From positions 75,654-139,653 of the forward strand of contig NZ_BJED01000005.1 in NCBI RefSeq assembly GCF_005405485.1: a stretch of 64,000 bases of DNA, given 5' to 3'. Position 1 is the stretch's first letter; every line of letters begins with the position of its first letter. Of this stretch, positions 1-8,757 are shown piece by piece. Position numbers and translations under genes: made by a program. The notes beneath the pieces were generated by a model, which was given only the letters and a program-made list of their open reading frames with translations, was not told the DNA's origin and did not search any database. Source of the stretch: Enterococcus hulanensis. GTDB lineage: Bacteria > Bacillota > Bacilli > Lactobacillales > Enterococcaceae.

Positions 1-12
1 GTTATCGCTGCG

Positions 13-77
13 GATGTTTAGCGGAATGATATACGGCTTGAAAATCAGACTTATTTTTCGGTACGAAAAATAAATAC
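13..77 (+). repeat. Dispersed hairpin element, copy 1 of 3
   Basis: A stretch of about 65 bases that recurs at 11035-11099 and 59436-59504. Shared blocks are a GTTTAG-like start, ATGATATACG, AATCAGA and then a hairpin: CTTATTTTTCG, a short loop and CGAAAAATAA. The hairpin ends 25 bases before the ATG of the following EIIC gene, the same distance as in the copy before the E2 gene. Function unknown; it may be a cis-acting RNA or a small non-autonomous repeat. Confidence 0.6.
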
Positions 78-102
78 ATTAAAATGAAAAAGGAGTAATG
101 AA

Positions 103-1524
103 ATGTTAGAAACATTAAAGAGCGTTTTTGATACGTTTGGGTCGGCTGTTTTTGTTCCGGTAATGATTTTTGTGGTTGCCAAAGTATTAAAAGTGAAGAC
201 TCAAAAGGCATTTTTATCTGGATTATATGCAGGTGTAGGGTTGATGGGCTTCACGTTGATTTTGAACTCATACACCCCGATTATTTCTAAAGTCGTTCAA
301 CAGATGGTCGATCAAACTGGAATCAATCTTCCTGCATTTGATGTGGGTTGGCAAGCGACTGCGTTAGTGGCCTATTCGACAGAAGCGGGTATGATCTACT
401 TGGTGATTGCCTTAGTTTTACAAACGGTACTTTTCTTAGTGAAATGGACCAACGTCTTCCAGCCTTCAGATTTATGGAATAACTATTCCTACATGGTTTG
501 GGGTTCGATGGTTTATCTAGCTACGAAAAATATGATCTTAGCAGTTGTCTTGATGTGCTTGTTGAATATGTATAGTTTGTTATTGTCAGAAATGTTGGCT
601 AGAAGATGGTCCAGCTATTATCATTATCCAAATTGTACGATCATTGCGATGCACAATATCGAACCTGGAATCTTTGCCTTATTGATGGACCCGATTTGGA
701 ATATGTTCGGCTTACACAAAGTTCGCTTGAATCCGCAAGGCTTACAGAAGAAATTAGGTTTCTTAGGCGAACCGATCTCACTAGGTTTGTTCTTGGGTCT
801 GTTTTTAGGAATTCTAGGAAATATCAGTAATTTAGCTGAATTATCTGCTTGGGGTCAAATTACAGAAGTAGCGATTGCAACGAGTGCGGTAATGGCGATC
901 TTCCCGAAAGTAGCGGGGATTTTCTCACAAGCCTTCAACCCAATCTCACAAGCAGCTAGTAAAAATGTCCGCGGCAACAATGAAGGTCGTGAGTGGTATC
1001 TAGGAGTAAACGATGCGACTGGTTATGGTGAACCAGCAACATTGATCTCAGGAATTCTTTTGATTCCGATCATGGTCTTTATCGCAATGATCTTACCTGG
1101 CAACCAAACGTTACCGGTTGTTGACTTGTTGGCGATTCCGTACATGGTTCAAGCGTTGGTATGTTTGTCGAATGGGAATATTGCCAAGACATTATTAAAT
1201 GGTGTGATCTGGTTCAGCTTAGGTCTGTATATGTGTTCATACACTGCACCAATGTTTACAGAAATCGCGCAAACAGTTGGGGTTACTTTACCAGCCGGTG
1301 CATTGATGGTGACAAGCTTCAATATTTTAGGAAAACCGATTTTTGGTTTGATCTTCTTGGCCTTTTTAAGTCAAAATCCATTGCTGATCGGTTTGACGAT
1401 CGTTGCATACTTTGTCGTTTATTTCTTATTCCGCAAAAACAAAGAAGCGTTCTATGGATATGTTGAACGGGCTGCGGCAAAAAACAGCGTTGAGATTCCA
1501 GATGGAAAAACCAAGGTAGCTTAA
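103..1524 (+). CDS. PTS galactitol-type EIIC component
   Basis: Membrane permease subunit of a phosphotransferase system, 473 residues, the normal length for the galactitol (GatC/SgcC) family. It is almost wholly hydrophobic, with many membrane segments from residue 10 onwards. Family signatures are DVGWQA near residue 80, a GxxGEPI-type loop (FLGEPISLG) near residue 227 and the late LPGN motif. Together with EIIA and EIIB it would import and phosphorylate a polyol or related sugar. Those partners are not in the window and should lie just upstream. A GGAG site precedes the ATG at 103. The genes that follow (dehydrogenase, epimerase, rhamnulose-1-P aldolase) are close behind and probably co-transcribed. 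The substrate cannot be read from the sequence. Confidence 0.88.
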   Translation: MLETLKSVFDTFGSAVFVPVMIFVVAKVLKVKTQKAFLSGLYAGVGLMGFTLILNSYTPIISKVVQQMVDQTGINLPAFDVGWQATALVAYSTEAGMIYLVIALVLQTVLFLVKWTNVFQPSDLWNNYSYMVWGSMVYLATKNMILAVVLMCLLNMYSLLLSEMLARRWSSYYHYPNCTIIAMHNIEPGIFALLMDPIWNMFGLHKVRLNPQGLQKKLGFLGEPISLGLFLGLFLGILGNISNLAELSAWGQITEVAIATSAVMAIFPKVAGIFSQAFNPISQAASKNVRGNNEGREWYLGVNDATGYGEPATLISGILLIPIMVFIAMILPGNQTLPVVDLLAIPYMVQALVCLSNGNIAKTLLNGVIWFSLGLYMCSYTAPMFTEIAQTVGVTLPAGALMVTSFNILGKPIFGLIFLAFLSQNPLLIGLTIVAYFVVYFLFRKNKEAFYGYVERAAAKNSVEIPDGKTKVA

Positions 1525-1545
1525 TAGAGAAGGATGAAAGAACTC

Positions 1546-2607
1546 ATGACAAAAAAGATGAAAGCAAGTGTATTGATAAAACCTGGTGTATTGGAAGTTC
1601 AAGAGGTGGATGTGCCAGATATTGGTGAAGATGAGGTATTAGTAAAAGTCGCTTACGCGGGGATCTGCGGCTCAGATGTGCCCCGCGCAAACTTAGAAGA
1701 TGGTGCAAGAATGTATCCGCTCATTTTAGGACATGAATTTAGTGGAACGGTTGATCGGGTAGGATCACAGGTCACTAAAGTTCAAGTCGGAGACAAGATC
1801 GCTGTTGCACCACTGATCCCGGACCCCAATTCTGAATATACAAAAGAAGGGTCCTATGGTCTCAGTGACAATTATAACATAATCGGTACAGGCAGTAATG
1901 GTGCCTTTGCAGAATACGTGAAAGTCCCTGAAGAGCATTGTGTGGTAATGCCGGAAGACTTGGATTTATTGTCCGCGGCTGGGGTAGAGCCGGCGACGAT
2001 CAGCTGGCATGCAATGCAGCGTGCCAATATGAAGGTCGGCGATACGGTAGCGGTTCTTGGCTGTGGACCGATCGGGCAATTTGCGATCCAGATCGCGAAA
2101 ATATTCGGAGCTAAAAAAGTGATTGCGGTCGATATTTTTGACGATAAATTGGCATTGGCAAAACAACTCGGCGCAGATGTGACCATCAACAGCAAGGAGC
2201 AAGATTTAGAAGAAGCCATCAAGGCAGAAACAGGTCTAGGCGTCCATGTAGTGATTGAAACTGCCGGCAGTAAGTTTACTCAGAAGCAAGCATTGCTGAT
2301 TACGCGCAAACACGGAACAGTGGTATTGGTAGGAATCTCCCATCAAGATTTGCCATTGTCTGAACATGAGGCAGAACGCATCATGCGTGCCGAGCTGACG
2401 ATTACAGGCTCATGGAATTCCTATACAGCACCTTATCCTGGACGTGCATGGGAAGCAACACTGGAAGAAATGTCTAAACGTCGGATCAAATTCAAAGAAA
2501 TGGTGAGTAATGAGATCACGTTAACGGATTTGCCAGAGGTGCTGCCTAAGATGTTTAAACGGGAACTTGCTTATAACAAAATCGTTGTTGCAGTCAATCC
2601 AGAGTAA
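1546..2607 (+). CDS. Zinc-type alcohol dehydrogenase, GatD/sorbitol dehydrogenase-like
   Basis: NAD(P)-dependent medium-chain dehydrogenase of about 353 residues, probably oxidising the polyol phosphate delivered by the upstream PTS. Catalytic-zinc motifs are present (GICGSD near residue 40, GHEF, GVEP), as is a Rossmann motif VLGCGPIGQFA. The four-cysteine structural zinc lobe normally found after the first 90 residues is missing: that stretch (IPDPNSEY..., then NYNIIG) has no cysteine. I prefer the ATG at 1546 because the GAAGGA ribosome site lies about 12 bases upstream; an ATG at 1534 is nearly on top of it, and 1558 is also possible. It follows EIIC by about 20 bases. Galactitol-1-phosphate 5-dehydrogenase is the nearest known role; the exact substrate is not known. 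Confidence 0.82.
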   Translation: MTKKMKASVLIKPGVLEVQEVDVPDIGEDEVLVKVAYAGICGSDVPRANLEDGARMYPLILGHEFSGTVDRVGSQVTKVQVGDKIAVAPLIPDPNSEYTKEGSYGLSDNYNIIGTGSNGAFAEYVKVPEEHCVVMPEDLDLLSAAGVEPATISWHAMQRANMKVGDTVAVLGCGPIGQFAIQIAKIFGAKKVIAVDIFDDKLALAKQLGADVTINSKEQDLEEAIKAETGLGVHVVIETAGSKFTQKQALLITRKHGTVVLVGISHQDLPLSEHEAERIMRAELTITGSWNSYTAPYPGRAWEATLEEMSKRRIKFKEMVSNEITLTDLPEVLPKMFKRELAYNKIVVAVNPE

Positions 2608-2622
2608 AAGGGGACCGAATCG

Positions 2623-3318
2623 ATGTTAGAACAATTAAAAGAAGAGGTATTTCAAGCAAACTTAGCGTTACCAAAGCAAGGATTAATCAAATATACGTGG
2701 GGAAATGTCAGTGCTTATGACCCTGAGACGAAGTATTTCGTTATCAAGCCCAGTGGTGTCAGCTACGAAGAAATGAAAGCTTCAGATATGGTGGTCGTTG
2801 ATCTAGAAAATAATGTGATCGAAGGAGAATTGAACCCTTCATCCGATACACCGACTCACGCAGTGCTGTACAAAGCATTTCCGGAAATCGGCGGAATCGT
2901 CCATACTCATTCGACTTGGGCGGCGGCTTGGGCTCAATCGGGTTTAGATGTTCCGGCAATGGGAACGACCCACGCCGACACATTTTATGGTTCCGTTCCA
3001 TGCGCACGTTTCCTAACGCAAAATGAGATCGACGAAGGATACGAACACGAAACAGGCAATGTCATTGTCGAAACCTTCAAACAACGTGAAATCAAACCGT
3101 TGGAAGTACCTGGTGTGCTGCTTCATGGACATGGACCATTTACTTGGGGCAAGGATGCTCATAGCGCAGTGATGAATGCGGTGGTATTGGAAGAAGTCTG
3201 CAAGATGAACTTGCTGACACGTCAATTGAATTCATTTGCAGAAGAGCTGCCGCAACGTGTGCTGGATAAACATTATCTGCGCAAACATGGAGCGAATGCT
3301 TATTACGGACAGAAATAG
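2623..3318 (+). CDS. araD: L-ribulose-5-phosphate 4-epimerase family protein (AraD/UlaF-like)
   Basis: Class II aldolase-fold enzyme of 231 residues, the usual AraD length. Zinc ligands are the HTH of IVHTHS (His94, His96) and His170 in LLHGHG. The family position that is Glu in true aldolases is Asp here (NPSSDTPTH), as in AraD epimerases, and the C-terminal [13 protein letters not shown] is typical of AraD/SgbE/UlaF. The predicted reaction is epimerisation of L-ribulose-5-P to D-xylulose-5-P, feeding the pentose phosphate/phosphoketolase route. It starts 15 bases after the dehydrogenase with an AGGGGACC ribosome site. Whether the in-vivo substrate is L-ribulose-5-P depends on the unidentified PTS substrate. 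Confidence 0.82.
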   Translation: MLEQLKEEVFQANLALPKQGLIKYTWGNVSAYDPETKYFVIKPSGVSYEEMKASDMVVVDLENNVIEGELNPSSDTPTHAVLYKAFPEIGGIVHTHSTWAAAWAQSGLDVPAMGTTHADTFYGSVPCARFLTQNEIDEGYEHETGNVIVETFKQREIKPLEVPGVLLHGHGPFTWGKDAHSAVMNAVVLEEVCKMNLLTRQLNSFAEELPQRVLDKHYLRKHGANAYYGQK

Positions 3319-3343
3319 TTATTAATTAGGGAGGAGGATGACG

Positions 3344-3526
3344 ATGATTAGCGATTTGTTTATCTTGATTGGGCTAGCCTTTTTTATCAAAATCTTTTTT
3401 GACGGCGCAAAAAAACTAGTGATTGGAGCCAATGGGGATGTCGTAAAAAGTAAGACTTATTGGATTCACGGTGTGTTGGGTGTGGCTTTTATGATCGTGG
3501 CTCGACTAATTACAGTCCTCCTCTAA
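3344..3526 (+). CDS. Small membrane protein of the PTS operon
   Basis: About 60 residues with two predicted membrane helices (roughly 4-20 and 42-60) joined by a short charged loop. The start at 3344 is chosen because GGAGGAGG sits 7 bases upstream; the ATG at 3338 overlaps that site. It lies between the epimerase and the rhamnulose-1-P aldolase with gaps of about 25 bases on either side, so it is probably translated as part of the operon. No family recognised and no function assigned. Confidence 0.6.
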   Translation: MISDLFILIGLAFFIKIFFDGAKKLVIGANGDVVKSKTYWIHGVLGVAFMIVARLITVLL

Positions 3527-3548
3527 TTAAATGACGGAGGATGATGGA

Positions 3549-4394
3549 ATGAAGATTCATGAGATTAGTCAGGCTCCTTTTATCCGAGAAATGTGTGAAG
3601 CAACGAGTCAGCTATGGGCCTATGGCTGGGCGGAGCGAAACGGCGGGAATATCAGCTATCGGCTGCCCCAAGAGGAAGTTCAATATTATCTCAATGTCGA
3701 CCAGATTAAACGGACAGTTGCCTTAGAGTTCACAGTAAAAAATTTAGCGGGGGAAATATTTCTCGTGTCGGGATCAGGCAAGTATTTTAAAAACATTCAA
3801 AAAAATCCGGCTGATAGTTTAGCGATCATTCGCATAAACACAGAAGGGGATAAATACGAATTATTGTGGGGATTAGAGAATGGTGATCTGCCAACTAGTG
3901 AGTTAGCATCGCATCTTCAATGCCACCAAGTTCGTATCGCACAAGATCCAGAGCATCGAGTAATCTTGCATACCCATGCAACAGCAATATCTGCAATGAC
4001 GTTTATTCATGAGCTGGATGAGAAGAAATTCACCAAAACGCTATGGCAGATGATCACCGAGTGTTTAGTCGTTTTTCCAGATGGTGTATCAGTCCTTCCT
4101 TGGATGGTTGCAGGAACGAGTGAGCTAGGTGCCGCTTCGGCAGAAAAAATGCGTGATTCTCGAATCGTTATTTGGCCGCACCATGGAATTATGGGAGCCG
4201 GACAAACGATGGATGATGCTTTTGGTCTAGTTGAAACAGCCGAAAAGGCGGCGCAGATTTACTTGCAAATCTGCTCAACAAGACAAGAAATCAAGCAACA
4301 GATTACGGATACTCAGCTTTTAGATCTAGCTGCAAAGTTTCACGTGAAACCGAAACCGGGGATATTAATGGAAGAAGGCTTGAGAAATGACTAA
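3549..4394 (+). CDS. rhaD: Rhamnulose-1-phosphate aldolase
   Basis: Class II aldolase of about 281 residues that should split L-rhamnulose-1-P (or a similar ketose-1-P) into dihydroxyacetone phosphate and an aldehyde. Similarity to enteric RhaD is visible along the chain: ERNGGNIS near residue 30, VSGSGKYFKN, the catalytic Glu in LPTSELASH, zinc histidines in LHTHAT, then TECLVVFPDGV and PWMVAGT, and the WPHHGIMG histidine. The start is set at ATG 3549 because GGAGG lies 8 bases upstream; an earlier in-frame ATG at 3531 precedes that site. Its 3' end overlaps the next gene by 8 bases, suggesting coupled translation. No rhamnose isomerase or kinase is nearby, so a PTS-derived ketose-1-P may be the real substrate. 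Confidence 0.87.
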   Translation: MKIHEISQAPFIREMCEATSQLWAYGWAERNGGNISYRLPQEEVQYYLNVDQIKRTVALEFTVKNLAGEIFLVSGSGKYFKNIQKNPADSLAIIRINTEGDKYELLWGLENGDLPTSELASHLQCHQVRIAQDPEHRVILHTHATAISAMTFIHELDEKKFTKTLWQMITECLVVFPDGVSVLPWMVAGTSELGAASAEKMRDSRIVIWPHHGIMGAGQTMDDAFGLVETAEKAAQIYLQICSTRQEIKQQITDTQLLDLAAKFHVKPKPGILMEEGLRND

Positions 4395-5412
4395 TGTGGT
4401 CGTGATCGGTGATCCATTTGTTCCAGCGGATAATTTGGCGGCTGCCGCCAAAGGCTTGATGCTTGAATCTCCCCTTAATATTCAGAGGTTTGACTGGCAA
4501 GCGGAAAAATCACGGTCAGAATTTCGTGAGGTTATCAAAATCTTGGAGCATGATGGACCGAATGGTTTTGAGCTGTCTTCCGATATATTGGCAGCGGTGT
4601 CGACGGCTGAGTATTTGCTGGTTCATTTAGCGCCAGTTTCACAAAACTTACTAGCCCATGCGAAAAAATTAAAGATGATCGGGACCTGTCGAGGCGGGTT
4701 AGAGCATATTGATTTAGCGGAAGTGAAGAAATCAAAGGAGCTTTCGGTGATTAATGTCATTCGAAATGCAGAACCAGTCGCGGATTTTACGATGGGTTTG
4801 ATGTATGCTACGGTGCGCAATATTGCGGCTTCTGCCATTCAAGTGAAGAATGGTGATTGGCCGCAAAACTTTCCCAATGATGCCTATAAAACATCCTTTT
4901 CCAATCTAAAGGTCGGCTTGGTAGGATTAGGCCACATTGGAAAAATCGTGGCAAAACGTCTGACTGCTTTAGGCTTAGAAGTCAGCGCATATGACGCTTT
5001 TGCCCAGCAAGCAGCGCTGGAGCAAGAAGGCTATCAGATAAAACTAAAAAGCTTGCAGGAGATTTTTAGCGACTCGGATGTGGTATCCTTGCATCTGCGG
5101 GTGGTCCCAGAGACAATAAATTTGATTGATCAGTCACTATTGCAATTAATGAAGCCGAGTGCCTACTTGATCAATACTGCTCGACCAGACATTATTAAGC
5201 AGGAAGACTTGATTGAGTGTTTAACGAAAAAGAAAATTGCAGGTGCCGGTATCGATGTATTATGGGAAGAACCGATTGCACCAGATGAACCATTGCTGAG
5301 ATTAGACAATGTGGTAATCACTTCGCATATTGCCGGAGATACGATCGACGCGATCGAGCGCTCCCCGCAATTACTGCAAAAAGAAATGAATAAAGTGCTG
5401 CAAAAAGCTTAG
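4387..5412 (+). CDS. D-isomer-specific 2-hydroxyacid dehydrogenase
   Basis: NAD-dependent dehydrogenase of 341 residues in the phosphoglycerate/D-lactate dehydrogenase superfamily. It shows the Rossmann motif GLVGLGHIGK near residue 177, catalytic Arg in LHLRVVPET, Glu in DVLWEEP and His in TSHIAGDT, in the usual order. It overlaps rhaD by 8 bases and closes the operon before a strong terminator. A plausible job is reducing or oxidising the 2-hydroxy acid arising from the aldehyde released by the aldolase (lactaldehyde/lactate-type chemistry), but that is inference from position. There is no C-terminal ACT domain as in some SerA proteins. Confidence 0.82.
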   Translation: MTNVVVIGDPFVPADNLAAAAKGLMLESPLNIQRFDWQAEKSRSEFREVIKILEHDGPNGFELSSDILAAVSTAEYLLVHLAPVSQNLLAHAKKLKMIGTCRGGLEHIDLAEVKKSKELSVINVIRNAEPVADFTMGLMYATVRNIAASAIQVKNGDWPQNFPNDAYKTSFSNLKVGLVGLGHIGKIVAKRLTALGLEVSAYDAFAQQAALEQEGYQIKLKSLQEIFSDSDVVSLHLRVVPETINLIDQSLLQLMKPSAYLINTARPDIIKQEDLIECLTKKKIAGAGIDVLWEEPIAPDEPLLRLDNVVITSHIAGDTIDAIERSPQLLQKEMNKVLQKA

Positions 5413-5438
5413 GTAGAATCGTCTACCTAAGCTTTTTT
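5403..5438 (+). terminator. Rho-independent terminator
   Basis: Perfect 15-bp stem (AAAAGCTTAGGTAGA and its complement) with an ATCG loop followed by a T run, overlapping the stop of the 2-hydroxyacid dehydrogenase. Closes the first operon. Confidence 0.93.
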
Positions 5439-5494
5439 GCTCACTTTTCACAAATTAGTGTACTTTTTTTTCTGACTTTTAAAAAAAGAGCGTA

Positions 5495-5523
5495 TTAATC
5501 ATTTGTCGAAAGCGCTTTATACT
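5495..5523 (+). promoter_or_regulatory. Promoter with cre site for the sorbitol operon
   Basis: A TATACT -10 box at 5518-5523 runs straight out of a palindromic CcpA site (TCGAAAGCGCTTTAT, about 5506-5520). The -35 is weak (near 5495). Binding of CcpA here would sit on the promoter, which predicts glucose repression of the gut operon. The same arrangement, CGCTTTATA, recurs at 24216 and 25977. Confidence 0.65.
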
Positions 5524-5554
5524 GAGCCTGTAATTAAGAGGAGGGAATACAACA

Positions 5555-6355
5555 ATGTCAGATTGGTTAGACGTGGCAGGCAAAAAAGTAATCGTAACAG
5601 GTGGATCATCAGGAATCGGAGCAAGTATTATCGATGAATTGCTGGATCAGGGAGTGATCGTGGCGAACTTTGATCTTCAACCTGGAAAGGTAACGCATGA
5701 GAATCTTTACTATTTTCAGACAGATATTTCGAATCGGCAGCAGGTAGAAGAAAACGTCGCAAAAGTGGTTGAAGAATTAGGGCAGATCGATGGATTAGTC
5801 AACAACGCCGGGATCAATATCCCGCGCTTACTAGTGGATAAGGACAATCCCCATGGACAGTTTGAATTATCAGAAGATGTCTTTGACAAAATGATGGCGA
5901 TCAATCAAAAAGGTCTATTTTTAATGACACAAGCAGTGGCGCGGGCGATGACGCAAAGACACGAAGGAGTAATCATCAACATGTCTTCGGAAAGCGGTTT
6001 GGAAGGATCAGAAGGTCAAAGCCCCTATGCTGCGACCAAAGCCGCCGTCAACAGCTTTACCCGGTCATGGTCTAAAGAGCTGGGAAAACAAGGCATTCGA
6101 GTGGTAGGAATAGCGCCGGGAATTATGGAAGAAACAGGGTTGCGAACGGAAGCTTATGAGACAGCACTTGCCTATACACGAGGAATTACCGTTGAAGACC
6201 TGCGAAAAAACTATAACAAAACTACGACGATCCCATTGGGGCGGAGCGGCAAGCTCAGTGAAGTCGCTGACCTAGTGTGCTATTATTTATCTGACCGGTC
6301 TAGTTACATTACTGGTGTTACGACCAACGTTGCTGGAGGAAAAACACGAGGATAA
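5555..6355 (+). CDS. gutF: Sorbitol-6-phosphate 2-dehydrogenase (SDR family)
   Basis: Short-chain dehydrogenase of 266 residues. It would oxidise sorbitol-6-P, made by the PTS downstream, to fructose-6-P with NAD. Seen: the glycine motif TGGSSGIG near residue 16, NNAGIN near 86, catalytic Ser in INMSSESG, and YAATKAA (Tyr and Lys) near 160. The NIPRLLVD segment after NNAG and the TRGI segment are typical of the GutF/SrlD group. It is the first gene of the operon, with an AGAGGAGG ribosome site. The order gutF-gutR-gutM-PTS matches the known lactobacillus sorbitol operon, which supports the assignment. Confidence 0.9.
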   Translation: MSDWLDVAGKKVIVTGGSSGIGASIIDELLDQGVIVANFDLQPGKVTHENLYYFQTDISNRQQVEENVAKVVEELGQIDGLVNNAGINIPRLLVDKDNPHGQFELSEDVFDKMMAINQKGLFLMTQAVARAMTQRHEGVIINMSSESGLEGSEGQSPYAATKAAVNSFTRSWSKELGKQGIRVVGIAPGIMEETGLRTEAYETALAYTRGITVEDLRKNYNKTTTIPLGRSGKLSEVADLVCYYLSDRSSYITGVTTNVAGGKTRG

Positions 6356-6376
6356 AAGAAAGGTGGGGGTAATAAA

Positions 6377-8221
6377 ATGGCACTGATCAATCGCTGGTAT
6401 CAATTATTGCAGCATTTTATTACTCATGATCGCCTGAGTCTGAGTGAGCTGCAAAAAATAACTGGTACAAGCGCACAAACCACCAAAAAAGCGATTCAAT
6501 TATTGAATGATCAAATGGAACGGGTCGCATTGATCGAGGAGAAAGATAATATTTACTCGCTGAAAGTAATGGATTCTTATCAGTTCTCAGAGATTATGAA
6601 CGGGAGTTTAAAACAACAAACGGATTTCAATTCAAGTACAAAGCGAATTGCCGTTTTGATTGATTGCTTCATTAATCAAGAGGATTATATCGTGATCGAT
6701 GATCTGTCGGAGGCATTAGGGGTCAGTCGTTCAACGGTCAATAAGGATTTGCGAAATTTGAAGCAATTAATGTCAAAATATCAAATTTCTTTGATTGGTA
6801 CACCTAATAAAGGCCTGCGAATAGCTGGAACGGAGTCTCAATTACGCCTGCTTTATTTGCAGCATGCGTATGACTATCTGGAACAGCCAACTTTAAGTGA
6901 GGAATTGTTGGAGCGAATTGATGAGATTGCTTTGAGTAAAAAATTGGATTTTCGCACCTTGGGTTTATTACAAAAAACGATTATTTTAACGATTCAGCGA
7001 ATCCAAGCCGGGAAGCCGTTGGCACAGGCAGTTCCGTATTATGTGAATTATTTTGCCGGCGATCGATTATTAGAAGAATTATTTGTTAGCTTGGCGACCG
7101 ATTACAGCTTGACGATCAGCAACTTTGATTTTGATTTTCTCTGTTTTCCGTTAAATATTTTCAATAATAATTTAGTTCCCGAGGAGCGGGCGGACAACAA
7201 AGAGGTTAAAACCTTGTTTCAATTGATGATGGATCAAATCAATGCTGCGGTGATCATCAATGTAGATCAAGCAGAATTGTTCCAAAATATCCGAGCACAT
7301 TTTATGTTTCTGATCAATCGAATCATTTTTCAAATTGAGACCTATGATATTTTTCGGGAGGAATTCAAACAAAAGCATGCCTTTGCTCATGAGCTGGCGG
7401 AAATAGGGGTCGCGGCATTAGCTGATTATTTACAAAAACCCAATCAGCCGTCGGAGCTTTCGTACCTAGCCATTTATTTTGAATTGGCTTTGAAATCCGA
7501 CGCGCAGCCAAAGATGAAAGAGATCGCAGTGGTCTGCAATACCGGCAAGGGAACTGCTCTCATGATCAAGCGTCAGCTGGCAACAGTCTTAGGACCAAAT
7601 ATTCGAATTGCGCATTATTCAGAGGAAGAGTATGAAACGAAGGATCTGGATCGCTACTTTGCGGTATTTACGACGATACCTTTGAAGCATACAAAAGCAA
7701 CGACTGCGGTGATTAAGCTGACGGATCTATTCAATGAAAATTGGCTGTTAAGTGAATGGAAGCGAATCGTCGCTTCAAAGGCGGCAGCGTTTGAACATAT
7801 TCGGTTTTCTTTCGAGCATTTGGATAAGCAGTTAGGTTATGAGGAAAACTTGGTTGAGCTGTTAGATAAATTACGGGACAAAAATTTGATCGATGATTCT
7901 TTTAAGAAGTACATTTTGAAAAAGGCGCAAGAAGAATCAGCAGTGATCGATAATGGCATCGCTTTCCCCCATGGGATCAATCATCAAAGCGAGGAAATTC
8001 TTGTAACGATTGGCATTTATCCAGAGGGACGATCCGTAGAAGAGATTGAACTGATTTTTCTGGTGGCTATTCCAGAGAATCTGACGTTAGCGATGGAAGA
8101 TGAATTATTGAGCTTTTACGATACGATTTTTGTTATCTCTTCTAGTGAGACCTTGCGGGAACAGGTCAAGCGGATAAACACTAAAGAAGAATACCGTCAG
8201 TTATTAGTAAAAGGGTTCTAA
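6377..8221 (+). CDS. gutR: Sorbitol operon regulator, PRD/PTS-domain activator
   Basis: BglG/MtlR-type transcription regulator of 614 residues. It has an N-terminal winged helix, a second HTH near residue 100-140 (ALGVSRSTVNKDL) and PRD-type helical regions between about 180 and 390. An EIIB-like domain follows with an intact cysteine loop (VVCNTGKGTA, near 390), then a C-terminal EIIA-like domain with the phosphorylatable His in AFPHGINH near residue 535. Such proteins are controlled by PTS phosphorylation and activate their own PTS operon. Its place between gutF and gutM fits GutR of the sorbitol operon. Start ATG 6377 has AGGTGGGGG upstream. Confidence 0.88.
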   Translation: MALINRWYQLLQHFITHDRLSLSELQKITGTSAQTTKKAIQLLNDQMERVALIEEKDNIYSLKVMDSYQFSEIMNGSLKQQTDFNSSTKRIAVLIDCFINQEDYIVIDDLSEALGVSRSTVNKDLRNLKQLMSKYQISLIGTPNKGLRIAGTESQLRLLYLQHAYDYLEQPTLSEELLERIDEIALSKKLDFRTLGLLQKTIILTIQRIQAGKPLAQAVPYYVNYFAGDRLLEELFVSLATDYSLTISNFDFDFLCFPLNIFNNNLVPEERADNKEVKTLFQLMMDQINAAVIINVDQAELFQNIRAHFMFLINRIIFQIETYDIFREEFKQKHAFAHELAEIGVAALADYLQKPNQPSELSYLAIYFELALKSDAQPKMKEIAVVCNTGKGTALMIKRQLATVLGPNIRIAHYSEEEYETKDLDRYFAVFTTIPLKHTKATTAVIKLTDLFNENWLLSEWKRIVASKAAAFEHIRFSFEHLDKQLGYEENLVELLDKLRDKNLIDDSFKKYILKKAQEESAVIDNGIAFPHGINHQSEEILVTIGIYPEGRSVEEIELIFLVAIPENLTLAMEDELLSFYDTIFVISSSETLREQVKRINTKEEYRQLLVKGF

Positions 8222-8275
8222 CGAGGCAGGTGTACGAAGAGAAAGCTCTTTGTATCAGAAAGGAATGGGTAGGAT

Positions 8276-8755
8276 ATGAATATCTTTGTTTTAGGCGCTA
8301 TTGCAATTATTGCTTACATTCTCCAAATTTTCTTAGGGATGAAGCAGATCAAAAATTTTAATTCTGTCTATATTCGAATGAAGCGTAAAGGAAAAGTAGC
8401 GATCGGCCGTCGCCCGGGAAAAATCGCTTCAGGGACGATCTTGCTATTAGGTGTTGATCATACAGGACTTATCAAAGATGCTGAAATGATGCAAGGGACT
8501 TCGATTTTTGCCCGCTTCAAACCACGTCCGCAATTTGTCGGTATTGATATCCATCACCTGACGGAAGCACCGATGCTGATGAAGGAAAATAAACTGACAC
8601 GACAAGCCGCAGCGAATGCACAAAAAATTTATTTAGAGGTCGAGCAGGGAAATCATCGAGAAGAAGCGCCTGTCTCGCCAATCTTCAATATAGGAAATCA
8701 ATTGTCCTTAATGAAAGGTACGATTCAAGCTAAATTAACTAAAAGGAGTGTTTAA
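8276..8755 (+). CDS. gutM: Glucitol operon activator GutM
   Basis: 159-residue GutM-family protein with one N-terminal membrane helix (residues 3-20) followed by a basic region and the conserved GRRPGKIASGTILLL and GTSIFARFKPRP segments. GutM proteins assist activation of sorbitol operons; the membrane anchor suggests it acts near the PTS. It lies between gutR and the EIIC gene and ends 2 bases before the latter. A paralogue of only 125 residues is at 16012. Confidence 0.87.
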   Translation: MNIFVLGAIAIIAYILQIFLGMKQIKNFNSVYIRMKRKGKVAIGRRPGKIASGTILLLGVDHTGLIKDAEMMQGTSIFARFKPRPQFVGIDIHHLTEAPMLMKENKLTRQAAANAQKIYLEVEQGNHREEAPVSPIFNIGNQLSLMKGTIQAKLTKRSV

Positions 8756-8757
8756 AA

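Noticed and set aside
1872-2222. Antisense open frame of 116 codons
   Set aside because: Opposite the dehydrogenase gene, no ribosome site, low-complexity Ser/Thr-rich product; a shadow of the real gene.
4387-5412. SerA phosphoglycerate dehydrogenase of serine synthesis
   Set aside because: No ACT domain, no serC or serB next to it, and it is coupled by overlap to a sugar-phosphate aldolase, so a catabolic role fits better.
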